The notes: generated by a model from the sequence alone, not told the origin. A stretch of 16,733 nucleotides of DNA from Deltaproteobacteria bacterium (GCA_030611115.1 JAUWQK010000003.1:1-16733); one strand, 5' to 3'. Positions 5,193 to 14,272 are shown, counted from the first letter of the stretch. Made by a program: numbers and translations.

Positions 5193-6614
5193 ATGTCCCA
5201 CAAAAAAGTCTTAATAACGAATTTTGGATCATTGAGTTTAGTGCAGATAGCGGGCTATGTTTTGCCGCTTGTATATTTGCCTTATTTGGTGCGGGTGGTA
5301 GGCCCTGATAAATTCGGCGCCATAGCTTTTGCCCAGGCCGTGGTGATTTATTTTAATTTAATAACGGATCTTGGCACCAATTTGTATGCGCCACGGGAAA
5401 TAGCTGTGAACAAGGGCGATCATTTCAAAATATCCAGCCTGATTTCAAATATCTTGTTTATGAAGTTAGTCCTTCTTCTGGGGGCTATCTTCGCCTACAT
5501 TGCAGTTGTCTATGCTGTTCCAAAATTTAGGACGGAAATGACTCTTTTCATGTTCACAGGAGGGAATTTGATTATAACTGCGTTATTGCCAACCTGGTTT
5601 TTTCAGGGAATTGAAAAGATGGCAAATATTGCAATAGCAAACCTTCTGTCACGAGCTTTAGGTGTCTGTCTTATATTTGCGGTTATCCGTCAGGTATCGG
5701 ATTATGTTTATGTTCCATTAATAAATGTCCTGGCGCAAATGGTAGGTTTACTTTTTATGTATTACATAATGTTTGCCAAAGAGAAAATTAAAGTTGTCAG
5801 ACCAGATATTTCTTCAATGAGAAAAATTGCGAAAGAATCTTTTCCGCTATTTATTTCAAATATTTCCATTAGTATCTATACAGGTATTAATACTGTGGTA
5901 TTAGGTTTTCTTACCAATAACACAGTGGTGGGTTATTACAGCGCGGCTGAAAGGCTTGTAAGGGCGGGTTTGTCGATTGAAGGTCAGCTTGGAGCCGTCT
6001 TTTATCCTCATATTTCAAAACTGGTGGCGATTTCAAAAGAACAGGCGATTGTAGCAATAAAAAAGACTTTTGTTGTAACAATGCTCTTCGCTATCCCTGC
6101 GACAACGTTTATTTTTTTCAATGCGGATGAAATAATAAGGCTGGTATTCGGAGGCAAATTCTCTTTGAGCGTTATGCCAATGCAGATTTTAAGCTTTTTG
6201 TTTATCATTATCGGCCTTAGCAATGTGTTCGGAATGCAGGTTCTGCTTCCTTTCGGCAAGAGAAAAGAACTGATGAAACCTATTGTGACGGCAGGCATTG
6301 TTAGCCTCGCATTAAACTTTATTTTAGTTCCGTTTTTAAAACAAGACGGTGCAGCGGTAGCTTTTTTGGCTTCTGAGATATGGGTTACTTGCTGGATGTA
6401 TTTTGAAGTTAAAAGGTTGAAAATGGATTTATTCAGTCAGAAGATTTTGCTGAAATTTGCTGGTTTAATTTTGGGATTATGTGTCTTTGTTTTTATTGTT
6501 AAATATGTAGGCGTTAATTTAATTTTGGACGGGATCATGTATATTTTGGTATACGGGTTTTTGTTGATGGCTTTGAGGCTGGTGGATATCAAACACAGGA
6601 CTGTTTTGACGTAA
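5193..6614 (+). CDS. wzx: Wzx-type O-antigen/polysaccharide flippase (intact)
   Basis: This 473-residue integral membrane protein of the polysaccharide transporter (PST/RfbX) family flips undecaprenyl-linked repeat units across the inner membrane. The N-terminus carries the family's typical SLSLVQIAGYVLPLVYLPYL then VRVVGPDKFGAIAFAQAV, with DLGTNLYAPREIA near residues 58-70 and a PTWFFQGIEKM loop near 131-141. About 12-14 hydrophobic helices are evident, and the length is normal. ATG 5193 has AGAAGG/TAGG just upstream. It opens the intact glycan block and is followed 142 bases later by glf. It differs clearly in sequence from the frameshifted flippase at 591-2143, so it is not a recent duplicate and probably serves a different glycan. 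Confidence 0.92.
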   Translation: MSHKKVLITNFGSLSLVQIAGYVLPLVYLPYLVRVVGPDKFGAIAFAQAVVIYFNLITDLGTNLYAPREIAVNKGDHFKISSLISNILFMKLVLLLGAIFAYIAVVYAVPKFRTEMTLFMFTGGNLIITALLPTWFFQGIEKMANIAIANLLSRALGVCLIFAVIRQVSDYVYVPLINVLAQMVGLLFMYYIMFAKEKIKVVRPDISSMRKIAKESFPLFISNISISIYTGINTVVLGFLTNNTVVGYYSAAERLVRAGLSIEGQLGAVFYPHISKLVAISKEQAIVAIKKTFVVTMLFAIPATTFIFFNADEIIRLVFGGKFSLSVMPMQILSFLFIIIGLSNVFGMQVLLPFGKRKELMKPIVTAGIVSLALNFILVPFLKQDGAAVAFLASEIWVTCWMYFEVKRLKMDLFSQKILLKFAGLILGLCVFVFIVKYVGVNLILDGIMYILVYGFLLMALRLVDIKHRTVLT

Positions 6615-6756
6615 AGCAAAAAAGAAAAAATATTTTGTACAGAAAACTTAAATTTCGCATTTGGATTAACCTTTTGAAATTAAGTACCAATTGTGATTCA
6701 TGCCGCTGTAATGGTTTAAAACCCTTGCAATTTAAAATACGTTTTGGAGTGACTCA

Positions 6757-7854
6757 ATGAGATTTGATTTTGTTATTGTTGGGGCTGGATTTGCAGGCTC
6801 TACCCTTGCTGAAAGGATTGCTACACAGCTCAACAAGAAGGTATTACTGGTGGAACAGCGAAAGCATATAGGCGGTAATGCCTACGACTACTACAATGAA
6901 GATGGGATATTGGTCCAGAAATATGGCCCTCATATATTTCATACAAATTCAAAGGTGGTATGGGATTATCTCCGCCAGTTTACCAAATGGAATGGATATG
7001 TTCATAGGGTACTCGCTAAGGTAACCGGGAAAGAAGTCTGTTTGCCTATCAATCTTGAGACAATGGAACGTCTTTATGACCGAAGTTTTACATCTGAAGA
7101 GCTTAAAGAATATTTTGAACAGCGAAGGGTAAAACTTGACAAAATCAGAAACTCAAAGGATGTTGTTGTCTCGCAAGTTGGAGAAGAGTTGTATGAGTTA
7201 TTCTTCAAAAGCTATACAAAAAAGCAATGGGGCGTTTATCCTGATGAACTTGACCCACAGGTGACAAGCAGGCTCCCAGTGAGGTTTAACAGAGACGCAA
7301 GATATTTTACCGATCAATATCAAGGTATTCCAAAGTATGGTTTTACAAAGATGTTTGAGAAAATGCTTGATAATAGAAACATCCATATACTTTTAAATAC
7401 TGATTACAAGGAAATTATAAACTTAGTGAAGTTTGATAAACTTATCTTCACAGGCCCTAGTGATTATTACTTCGATTACCTTTATGGCAAACTACCCTAC
7501 CGGAGTCTTGATTTTAAATTTGAGACAGTGGATATGGATAAATATCAAAATGCAGCAGTTATTAATTACCCAAATGAACATGATTACACGAGGATTACTG
7601 AATTCAAACACTTCTATTTCCAGAAACATCACAAAACCACAATCTGTTATGAATATCCAAAGGATGACGGCGATCCATATTATCCTATACCAAAAATAGA
7701 ATATCAGGAGATTTACCAAAAATACAAAACAGAGGCTGAAAAGCTGAAAAACGTATATTTTGTTGGTAGATTGGCTGAATATAAGTATTTAAATATGGAT
7801 CAGGTAGTTGACAGAGCATTGTTGAATGTTTTTGAAAAAATTATAAAGGAATAA
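6757..7854 (+). CDS. glf: UDP-galactopyranose mutase
   Basis: This cytosolic FAD enzyme interconverts UDP-galactopyranose and UDP-galactofuranose, the donor for Galf residues. The 365-residue length is typical. The dinucleotide fold is at the N-terminus (VGAGFAGS, residues 8-15; acidic end E33). Other family signatures are GGNAYDYYNEDG (39-50), KYGPHIFHT (55-63), FFKSYTKKQWGVYPDEL (149-165), SRLPVRFNRDARYFTDQYQG (171-190), and YFVGRLAEYKYLNMDQ (334-349), which contains the conserved arginine and aspartate near the flavin. ATG 6757 lies 7 bases after GGAG (6746-6749). It is the only sugar-nucleotide enzyme intact in the window, so it predicts galactofuranose in the glycan. No damage is seen. 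Confidence 0.95.
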   Translation: MRFDFVIVGAGFAGSTLAERIATQLNKKVLLVEQRKHIGGNAYDYYNEDGILVQKYGPHIFHTNSKVVWDYLRQFTKWNGYVHRVLAKVTGKEVCLPINLETMERLYDRSFTSEELKEYFEQRRVKLDKIRNSKDVVVSQVGEELYELFFKSYTKKQWGVYPDELDPQVTSRLPVRFNRDARYFTDQYQGIPKYGFTKMFEKMLDNRNIHILLNTDYKEIINLVKFDKLIFTGPSDYYFDYLYGKLPYRSLDFKFETVDMDKYQNAAVINYPNEHDYTRITEFKHFYFQKHHKTTICYEYPKDDGDPYYPIPKIEYQEIYQKYKTEAEKLKNVYFVGRLAEYKYLNMDQVVDRALLNVFEKIIKE

Positions 7855-7937
7855 TAACCAGTGGAAGAAAAAGCGATAATTGTTATGAATGTCTGTAAAA
7901 CTAAGTATTCAAATATGTTACATACGAAGGATTCTTT

Positions 7938-9332
7938 ATGAGAATATTGATGATATCACACTTGGTAGATTTTGGGGGGGTCGGAATTTATGTCCATAAT
8001 TTATCAAAAGAGCTGTCGAAACAAGGGGTTGACGTTGGTTATCTTTATGCAGGGGAATACAATTTTCTAATACGGCCTTACGTTAGATGGCGTTTAAGTA
8101 ATGGCATAACATACTTGAGCTTTGTAAATAGCCCGAATACTTATCCTTCGTTTGCCTATACTCATCCGCGAGATCAGAAGAGTGTACCAATAATTGAGCA
8201 TAATTTTATTAAGCTTATCGACAAATTTAAGCCGGATATTATACATATTCACGATATTGCCGGGTTTTGTAGTTCATTAATAGAGATTGCGCATAATCAA
8301 AACATTCCCATAGTAAATTCTCTGCATAATTATTGGTATATTTGTCCAAGAGTAGAACTTTTTGATAATGTAAAAATGACTATTTGTTCCGGTCCAAAAG
8401 ACGGATTAAATTGTTCACAATACGTTCCGTTTAATCCTGGCCGTTTAGGTAAGGCAAAGGCTAAGCTCAGAGTACAAGGTATAAAAAACCTTTTTAGAAC
8501 GGTAATCGGTGATAGTAGAGTGGGGCAATTGCGTATATTAAGAAAGAAATTTCAAGGAAACAGGATCAGAAAAACCGAGAGTAAGCAACATAACAAAAGT
8601 GTTGTTATCCCTTCTTTGGTGAGTGATTATGTAGAGAGGGAAAAGTATCACCGTTATTTGTTGTCAGAGAAAGTTGATATCAATATTGCTGTTTCCAACT
8701 TTGTCAAATCTCGTTTTGAGGATTTCGGTATTCCTTCCTCTAAAATCCTTGTTCAACATATTGGTACTAAGGCCGCTGAATTTTTAAAACCGACTAATAG
8801 GACAAATAAAAACGTTACTTTTGGTTATATAGGTCCTTTGACTCCACATAAGGGTGCAAATGTCCTAATACAGGCGTTTAGTGGACTTCAAAATAGAAAA
8901 GCCCGATTGATTGTTTATGGATACAACCCGCGTAATGAGTACGCTCAAAATCTGAAAATGCTATCCAGGGGGAAGTTGGTAGATTTTCGTCCTGGTTACA
9001 AGTATCAAAACCTGCAGCAAGTGTTATCAGAAATCGACATCGTTGTGGTACCACCTATCTGGTATGATAATGCACCACAGGTAGTCTTTGAAGCCTTAGC
9101 TACAAAAACACCTGTTATAGGTTCAAATATTGGGGGCATCCCTGATTTTATAAAAGATGGAGTGAACGGCTTTTTGTTTGAGGCAGGGAACGTAGAGGAG
9201 CTGCGGAATAAAATGCTAACAATATTAACTAATCCAGATATTATTGATGAATTTAAATCACAAATTATACCAATGAAGACGATGAAGTCACATACTGAAG
9301 AAATGATCGCTCTATATCGCGGATTATTATGA
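7938..9332 (+). CDS. GT4-family glycosyltransferase (GT-B fold)
   Basis: This 464-residue enzyme has a two-Rossmann GT-B layout. The N-terminal acceptor half starts MRILMISHLVDFGGVGIYVH, with KPDIIHIHDIAG (about residues 99-110) and a SLHNYWYICPRVELFD block around 129-144, followed by cysteines in a C...C arrangement seen in a GT4 subgroup. The C-terminal nucleotide-sugar half has FGYIGPLTPHKGANVLIQAF (about 295-314) and PQVVFEALATKTPVIGSNIG then GIPD (about 380-403), the place of the E-x7-E donor-binding motif. GAAGG at 7926-7930 supports ATG 7938. It would add a sugar to the lipid-linked repeat unit; donor and linkage cannot be read from sequence. Codons 13-15 contain a G7 run. Confidence 0.88.
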   Translation: MRILMISHLVDFGGVGIYVHNLSKELSKQGVDVGYLYAGEYNFLIRPYVRWRLSNGITYLSFVNSPNTYPSFAYTHPRDQKSVPIIEHNFIKLIDKFKPDIIHIHDIAGFCSSLIEIAHNQNIPIVNSLHNYWYICPRVELFDNVKMTICSGPKDGLNCSQYVPFNPGRLGKAKAKLRVQGIKNLFRTVIGDSRVGQLRILRKKFQGNRIRKTESKQHNKSVVIPSLVSDYVEREKYHRYLLSEKVDINIAVSNFVKSRFEDFGIPSSKILVQHIGTKAAEFLKPTNRTNKNVTFGYIGPLTPHKGANVLIQAFSGLQNRKARLIVYGYNPRNEYAQNLKMLSRGKLVDFRPGYKYQNLQQVLSEIDIVVVPPIWYDNAPQVVFEALATKTPVIGSNIGGIPDFIKDGVNGFLFEAGNVEELRNKMLTILTNPDIIDEFKSQIIPMKTMKSHTEEMIALYRGLL

Positions 9333-9430
9333 TGCAAAATTGACAATTGCTGCGCATTGTTGGGTCTACTTCAGGGAATGAAGTATTTTAGAGGGAGATT
9401 TGAAGAGAGCGAACAAGGCGGTTCGGTTTT

Positions 9431-10378
9431 ATGATTTCTATATCAATAATAATAGTAAATTTTAATACAGAAGATCTTCTGAGAGATTGCCTGATGAGTA
9501 TCTATGAGAAAACGTCAGGTATTTCTTATGAAATTTTTGTGGTTGATAACGCATCGTCAGACGGCAGCTGTGCCATGGTTCAAAGTGAGTTCCCGAAAGT
9601 CAACCTAATTCGAAACAGTGAAAACAAGGGCTTTGCCGCTGCCAACAATCAGGCCATACCTTTGGCGAAAGGGGAATATATAGTTCTGTTGAATTCGGAT
9701 ACTGTGCTATTAAACAATGCATTCAAAATAATGTATGATTTTATGGAAGGTCATAATGGTGTTGGGATTTGTGGCCCTCAATTACTGAATAAAGATCATT
9801 CAATCCAAAAGTCAATTGCTGAATTTCCGAGTATAAAAAAAATCATTGGCTCATATATTACATCTGTGAATAGCATTAAACCATTTTATGGTTTCAACCA
9901 ATTTGAGCCTCGATTTTATGACTATACAAAACAAAAAAAAATTGTCGGCGGTGCCTTGACAGGCGCTTGTTTAATGATTCGAAGAAGCTTGTTTAAAGAG
10001 TTTGGCTTTCTCGATGAACAGTATTTTTTTTATTTAGAAGAGGCTGATTGGAGTTTGTCAGTAATCAAAAAAGGTTGGGAAATCTGGATTGTTCCAGAAG
10101 CAAAGGTTGTGCACTATCTTATGGCATCGGTAAAACAGAACAGAGATACTGAATTGGAAATGAAAGTTAAGACCAGGCAAGTTAAATCGTTAATATATTT
10201 TTATAGGAAACATTATGGTCAGTGCAATGCTGCTTTGCTTAAGATTGTTCTTTTGTCGTTTTTTTCTGCAAATGTTTTCAGGCGGGTTATTGAATATTAT
10301 TTTATTGGTCGTGGCAAAAGGCAGGAAATGCTATTTAAAATGAAGCTGTCTTGCAAAATGCTTTTATCGCTATTTTGA
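9431..10378 (+). CDS. GT2-family glycosyltransferase (GT-A fold), rhamnosyl/galactofuranosyl type
   Basis: This 315-residue enzyme opens with MISISIIIVNFNTEDLLRDC. VVDNASSDGS (37-46) and NKGFAAANNQ (65-74) form the UDP/dTDP-sugar pocket of WbbL/GlfT-like GT2 enzymes. LLNSDT (86-91) is the metal-binding DxD-equivalent. GALTGACLMIRR (near 175-187) and FFYLEEADWS (near 198-207) provide the catalytic acidic residues. A C-terminal hydrophobic stretch may touch the membrane. The subfamily includes rhamnosyl- and galactofuranosyltransferases. With glf two genes upstream, transfer of Galf is a reasonable inference but is not proven. ATG 9431 follows AAGGCGG (9414-9420). Confidence 0.87.
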   Translation: MISISIIIVNFNTEDLLRDCLMSIYEKTSGISYEIFVVDNASSDGSCAMVQSEFPKVNLIRNSENKGFAAANNQAIPLAKGEYIVLLNSDTVLLNNAFKIMYDFMEGHNGVGICGPQLLNKDHSIQKSIAEFPSIKKIIGSYITSVNSIKPFYGFNQFEPRFYDYTKQKKIVGGALTGACLMIRRSLFKEFGFLDEQYFFYLEEADWSLSVIKKGWEIWIVPEAKVVHYLMASVKQNRDTELEMKVKTRQVKSLIYFYRKHYGQCNAALLKIVLLSFFSANVFRRVIEYYFIGRGKRQEMLFKMKLSCKMLLSLF

Positions 10379-10488
10379 ACAAGTTAGCGGGATTTACGCG
10401 CATACACGTTTCAACAGCACGGGATACAAAGAGAAATTTAGAAATATTATTAATTTTTATCTGAAAGGCCTGAATTAAAATAATTCGT

Positions 10489-11919
10489 ATGCATAATAAA
10501 GCTGAAAGCTCTTTCCATATAAGCATAAACAAATATTTTATATTATCGCTGATATGCTCTTTAAGCTATCCGGTCTTGTTCGCTATGATTTATGAAGCCA
10601 CACTTGAAACTATTGGGTTTAGCTTGATTCATGCCTTTTGCTCAGCGGTTGTTATGTACAGAGTTGTCTCAAAATTGCTGCTGAAAAGATCATCAAATGT
10701 TAGCATGGCGACGATGTTTATCCTGATCAACCTATTATATTTTAGCGCCAGTAGCATAAAATATTTTGAGCCTGAATTATATCCCGGGTTTATTAATAAT
10801 AACGTTTTGCAACTGACTTATTCCCTTTTGGCGTTAATAGTGCTTTGGGTTTCATTTGAGATTATAATCAGGATGAAGACAAAATATAAATATACAAATT
10901 TTAGCATACATAATGACCTTTTTTTGAGAGTAACTATAATCATTATGTTGGTTTTTATTTGCCTGAATATTGTAGATCTTTATCAAAAAGGTTTCGGATA
11001 TGCCTACCATTTGAATCTTGACATTCTTCAGGTTGCAATGGAGCGTACCAGTCTACCTACTATTGAAAAAATACGCATGTGGCTTATGGGCTGTACAAAT
11101 GTGGTTTTAGTTTTATTGCTTGCATTGCATTTCGGGAAGAAAGGTAGCAAAAAACTGATTGTGATGGCGATTGCTGCTGTTTTTATATTGTCACTGTTTT
11201 CGGGCGGAAGAGGCTCGATCTTTTTTTTCTTTCTCGGTCTGATATTTTCACTTATTTATCTGCATGGATTCGGCAAAAAAAATCTTGCCAGGATATTTTT
11301 GGCGGCGCCGATAATAATCTGTATTGGATCGGTTTTGATCTTATCCGTTGCCGGCCGGATCGGTTTTGGCAATTCGGAACAAATAAAATATCAGCTTGCA
11401 TACAGATTTGATCTTACCGATTACGCAGCAACATTAATACACGCAAACAATCTGATTGCCTTTAATTATCAGATAGTTGGTGATGCAACATATTATTCTG
11501 TTCCCAAGGTCTTTTATTCCGGCAAATATGACGCCAACAGAAAAATTGTACTCGAACAGTTATCTAATGCGAATCTGGACGAACGTATAGATTATACTGA
11601 TACCTTTTTCAGTATTGGAGCTCAATTAGGCGGAATCGTAGGGTTTGTATTTGTTCCTTTTTTGATGGTCCTTTTTCTTTATACACTTGAACAGTTTTTT
11701 TATCGAAGTTTTGGTTCATCATCGAATTTTATTATAATAGCTATGTACCCGTTGTATTTGAGAGTTGAAACAGATTTAAATTCTCTTTTCGCTGCTTGGC
11801 GGATGTTGCCGGTATACATTTTATTTGGATTGGTCTTTTATTGGTTGTTTACAAAAAAGTATGTACTATTTGGAAATAAAAGAGCGAAAAAGGAATTGGT
11901 AGCGGCGACTGGCAGGTAG
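10489..11919 (+). CDS. wzy: Wzy-like O-antigen/oligosaccharide repeat-unit polymerase
   Basis: This 476-residue membrane protein has about 10-12 hydrophobic helices, no soluble catalytic domain and a large loop after residue 290. A FSGGRGSIFFFF motif near residue 240 is characteristic of O-antigen polymerase families, where arginine residues in periplasmic loops bind the glycan. Sequence conservation is low in Wzy proteins, so the call rests on topology, the GGRG motif and position among glycosyltransferases beside a Wzx. It would join lipid-linked repeat units on the periplasmic face. The DNA is visibly AT-rich, as is usual for wzy genes. The ribosome-binding site is weak: AAAGG (10464-10468) is 20 bases before ATG 10489, so the true start is less certain. 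Confidence 0.8.
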   Translation: MHNKAESSFHISINKYFILSLICSLSYPVLFAMIYEATLETIGFSLIHAFCSAVVMYRVVSKLLLKRSSNVSMATMFILINLLYFSASSIKYFEPELYPGFINNNVLQLTYSLLALIVLWVSFEIIIRMKTKYKYTNFSIHNDLFLRVTIIIMLVFICLNIVDLYQKGFGYAYHLNLDILQVAMERTSLPTIEKIRMWLMGCTNVVLVLLLALHFGKKGSKKLIVMAIAAVFILSLFSGGRGSIFFFFLGLIFSLIYLHGFGKKNLARIFLAAPIIICIGSVLILSVAGRIGFGNSEQIKYQLAYRFDLTDYAATLIHANNLIAFNYQIVGDATYYSVPKVFYSGKYDANRKIVLEQLSNANLDERIDYTDTFFSIGAQLGGIVGFVFVPFLMVLFLYTLEQFFYRSFGSSSNFIIIAMYPLYLRVETDLNSLFAAWRMLPVYILFGLVFYWLFTKKYVLFGNKRAKKELVAATGR

Positions 11920-11977
11920 CTCTAATTTGGGGTGCGAATGCTCCCCTCTGATTGTCTAATAAAGCGGAGAAAATGTT

Positions 11978-12967
11978 TTGCGAGTAACTTTTTATCAACG
12001 TAAGCCGCAAGAAGCTAATTATAGTATTGAACGTTTATTTGATGATATTCGAAAGTCGTTTTCATCTGAAGTTCAATGCAAGGTGGCTATATCCAGATTC
12101 CCAAGCAGGGGATTTTTTAGGCGTTTGTATAACATTATTGAGGCTGTATTTAGACAAGGAGATGTGAATCATATTACAGGGGATGTTCATTTCCTGATAT
12201 ATTTGCTAAGAAAAAGAAAAACAATTTTAACAATACATGATCTCGTGTCAGTAGAAAGGCTAAAAGGATTTCGCAGGGCTTTATTTTTATTCCTGTGGTA
12301 TAGCCTTCCCATGAGACGAGCTGCAGTTGTTACTGTAATTACAGAATCTACCAAGAGGGAATTGTTGAACTATATCAAATATGAACCTCAAAAAGTTAAA
12401 GTGATTTATGATTGTGTATCAGATGCTTTCAGGCCAGTCCCCATGGACTTCAATGTTAACAAACCTGTTATCTTACAAATCGGTACTGGAAAAAATAAAA
12501 ATCTGGCACGTGTTGCTGAAGCTATAAGAGAAATACCATGTCGTTTACGAATTGTTGGAAAATTGGATCATGACCAAGCATCTCATTTGCGAGAAGCTAA
12601 TATCGAATATTCATCTGTGTATAATATATCTGATGAAGAAATTTTAAAGGAATATCAAGCCTGTGATATGCTGGGTTTTGTTTCTACGTATGAGGGGTTT
12701 GGCCTTCCGATTCTGGAAGCGCAGGCAACAGGGCGCCCAGTTGTGACAAGTAATATTATGTCAATGCCTGAGGTGGCAAGGGACGGAGCATGTCTGGTTG
12801 ATCCATATGATGTAACTGCAATTCGTCAAGGATTATTAAAAGTAATAAATGACACATTCTATCGTAATACATTGGTTCGGAATGGCTTTGAAAATGTTAA
12901 AAGATTTCGGTCAGGGAAAATTGCTGCACAGTATGTAGAATTGTACAAACAAATAATCAATGGATAA
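11978..12967 (+). CDS. GT4-family glycosyltransferase (GT-B fold)
   Basis: This 329-residue enzyme is compact for GT4. The N-terminal half includes GDVNHITGDVHFLIYLL (about residues 61-77) and TILTIHDLVS (about 82-91). The donor half includes ILQIGTGKNKNLARV (about 163-177) and YEGFGLPILEAQATGRPVVT (about 229-248), a clean E-x7-E motif, then MPEVARDGACLVDP. It starts at TTG 11978: GGAG (11966-11969) lies 8 bases upstream, and the ATG at 11973 is in another frame that stops after four codons. It probably adds one sugar of the repeat unit on the cytosolic side; specificity is unknown. It follows wzy by 58 bases. Confidence 0.87.
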   Translation: MRVTFYQRKPQEANYSIERLFDDIRKSFSSEVQCKVAISRFPSRGFFRRLYNIIEAVFRQGDVNHITGDVHFLIYLLRKRKTILTIHDLVSVERLKGFRRALFLFLWYSLPMRRAAVVTVITESTKRELLNYIKYEPQKVKVIYDCVSDAFRPVPMDFNVNKPVILQIGTGKNKNLARVAEAIREIPCRLRIVGKLDHDQASHLREANIEYSSVYNISDEEILKEYQACDMLGFVSTYEGFGLPILEAQATGRPVVTSNIMSMPEVARDGACLVDPYDVTAIRQGLLKVINDTFYRNTLVRNGFENVKRFRSGKIAAQYVELYKQIING

Positions 12968-12992
12968 TTTTTTAAAAAAAAAGGTTAATTAG

Positions 12993-14147
12993 TTGAAAAT
13001 TCTCACCTCAGTCGGATACTACCTCCCCGGCTACAAAGCGGGCGGACCCATACGCACCCTGGCCAATATGGTGGACAGGGTGGGGGATGAATTTCAGTTT
13101 AAAATCATCACTGCGGATCGTGATTCTGATGATACGAAGCCTTATCCTAAAATCAGGATTGATGACTGGAACAGGGTTAGCAAGGCAGATGTCTTTTACA
13201 TGTCTCCGCAGATGCGTTCATTGATGGGCTTTAAAAAGATTATTTGCTCTACAGAATGTGATGCCATCTACCTGAACAGTTTTTTTTCGCCCCATTTTAC
13301 CATCAAACCGCTGCTCCTCAGAAGATTGCGACTGATTCCTGCCAAGCCTTTAATTCTTGCCCCTCGCGGAGAATTTTCACCTGGCGCCCTTGGGCTGAAG
13401 AGTTTGAAGAAACGAGTTTATCTTTGGGCGGTAAAGGCATTCGGGCTGTATCGCGGAGTTGTCTGGCAGGCTTCAAGCGAACATGAAGAAGCGGATATAC
13501 GCAGGTGGTTCGGAAAAGATGTGCAGGTGGAAGTTGCTCCAAATATTCCACCAGCGGTTCATTCAGCAGATGAACTGCCGCCGGAGAAAGTAAAAAGGAA
13601 AGGCTGCCTGAAAATCATTTTTCTGTCCCGCATATCGAGAAAGAAGAACCTGGACGGCGCTTTGAAGATGCTCAAAGGATTAAATGGAGAAGTTCAGTTT
13701 AATATCTACGGGCCGATGGAGGATAAATCATATTGGGCGGAGTGTCAGAAGATTATAGGTGACCTGCCGGGAAATATTGAAGTTAAGTATTGCGGAAGTG
13801 TGGAGCATGAGAAGGTGGGCGCTGTGATGAGGGAGCATGATATTTTCTTATTTCCAACGCTGGGTGAAAATTTTGGCCATGTGATTTTAGAGGCACTTTG
13901 CGCTGGGTGTCCGATCTTGATAAGCGATCAGACACCTTGGAGAGCTTTAGAGGAAAAAGGTGTTGGATGGGATCTGCCTTTGAGCAAGCCGGAGATGTTT
14001 CGGGAAGTTCTTCAGCGGTGCGTTGATATGAATAATGAGGAATATGTGAAATGGTCTGAAAGGGCGCGAGAATATGGGCTTGGGGTGACAAAGGATGATG
14101 GGGTGGTTGAACAGAATCGGGAGCTTTTTTTGAGTCATGAGTCTTAG
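12993..14147 (+). CDS. GT4-family glycosyltransferase (GT-B fold)
   Basis: This 384-residue enzyme begins MKILTSVGYYLPGYKAGGPI with the GPIR glycine-rich loop of the acceptor domain. LILAPRGEFSPGAL (about residues 119-132) follows. The donor domain has IIFLSRISRKKNLDGAL (about 207-223) and PTLGENFGHVILEALCAGCP (about 287-306), where E-NFGHVIL-E is the E-x7-E motif. The start is TTG 12993, with AAGG just upstream, only 25 bases after the previous gene. Base composition is visibly GC-richer than wzy and the preceding glycosyltransferase, which suggests separate acquisition. The last codons (LSHES) overlap a GAGTC-repeat tract, so the natural C-terminus may have been altered. It is the last intact glycan gene here. 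Confidence 0.87.
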   Translation: MKILTSVGYYLPGYKAGGPIRTLANMVDRVGDEFQFKIITADRDSDDTKPYPKIRIDDWNRVSKADVFYMSPQMRSLMGFKKIICSTECDAIYLNSFFSPHFTIKPLLLRRLRLIPAKPLILAPRGEFSPGALGLKSLKKRVYLWAVKAFGLYRGVVWQASSEHEEADIRRWFGKDVQVEVAPNIPPAVHSADELPPEKVKRKGCLKIIFLSRISRKKNLDGALKMLKGLNGEVQFNIYGPMEDKSYWAECQKIIGDLPGNIEVKYCGSVEHEKVGAVMREHDIFLFPTLGENFGHVILEALCAGCPILISDQTPWRALEEKGVGWDLPLSKPEMFREVLQRCVDMNNEEYVKWSERAREYGLGVTKDDGVVEQNRELFLSHES

Positions 14148-14158
14148 AGTCGGGAGTC
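14132..14158. repeat. Short GAGTC direct-repeat tract
   Basis: GAGTC occurs at 14132, 14139, 14147 and 14154, a 7-8 base period, straddling the stop codon (14145-14147) of the last glycosyltransferase gene. It marks the seam between the glycan operon and the PIN-domain TA module. Confidence 0.55.
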
Positions 14159-14199
14159 GAGGAAAGCAATTACGCCAATAGCAAAAAGTGTCAAATAGC

Positions 14200-14228
14200 T
14201 TGACCCCGATGTCAATTTGAGGCATATT
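14200..14228 (+). promoter_or_regulatory. Possible promoter for the AbrB-PIN module
   Basis: TTGACC at 14200-14205 lies 17 bases before CATATT (14223-14228), followed by A/T-rich sequence. The -35 box is good and the -10 box is weak. Position upstream of the antitoxin gene supports it. Confidence 0.35.
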
Positions 14229-14272
14229 TTAAAAGGGCGCTGGTGGCACATATTTATGGAAAGGTGAAGAGT

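Noticed and set aside
7861..7941. 26-residue GTG-started frame ending in ATGA with the GT4 gene
   Set aside because: There is no ribosome-binding site and no recognisable product; an overlap this short can arise by chance in AT-rich DNA.
9005..9346. Minus-strand 113-codon frame within the GT4 gene
   Set aside because: It is a shadow of the coding strand; the + strand frame has clear GT4 motifs over the same bases.
12968..12992. T/A-rich run after the GT4 gene as an intrinsic terminator
   Set aside because: There is no GC stem; it is simply an AT-rich 25-base gap in a continuing operon.
13783..14169. Minus-strand 128-codon frame at the end of the last glycosyltransferase gene
   Set aside because: Its composition is that of an antisense reading (rich in H, P and S) and no domain is seen, while the + strand encodes the donor-binding domain.
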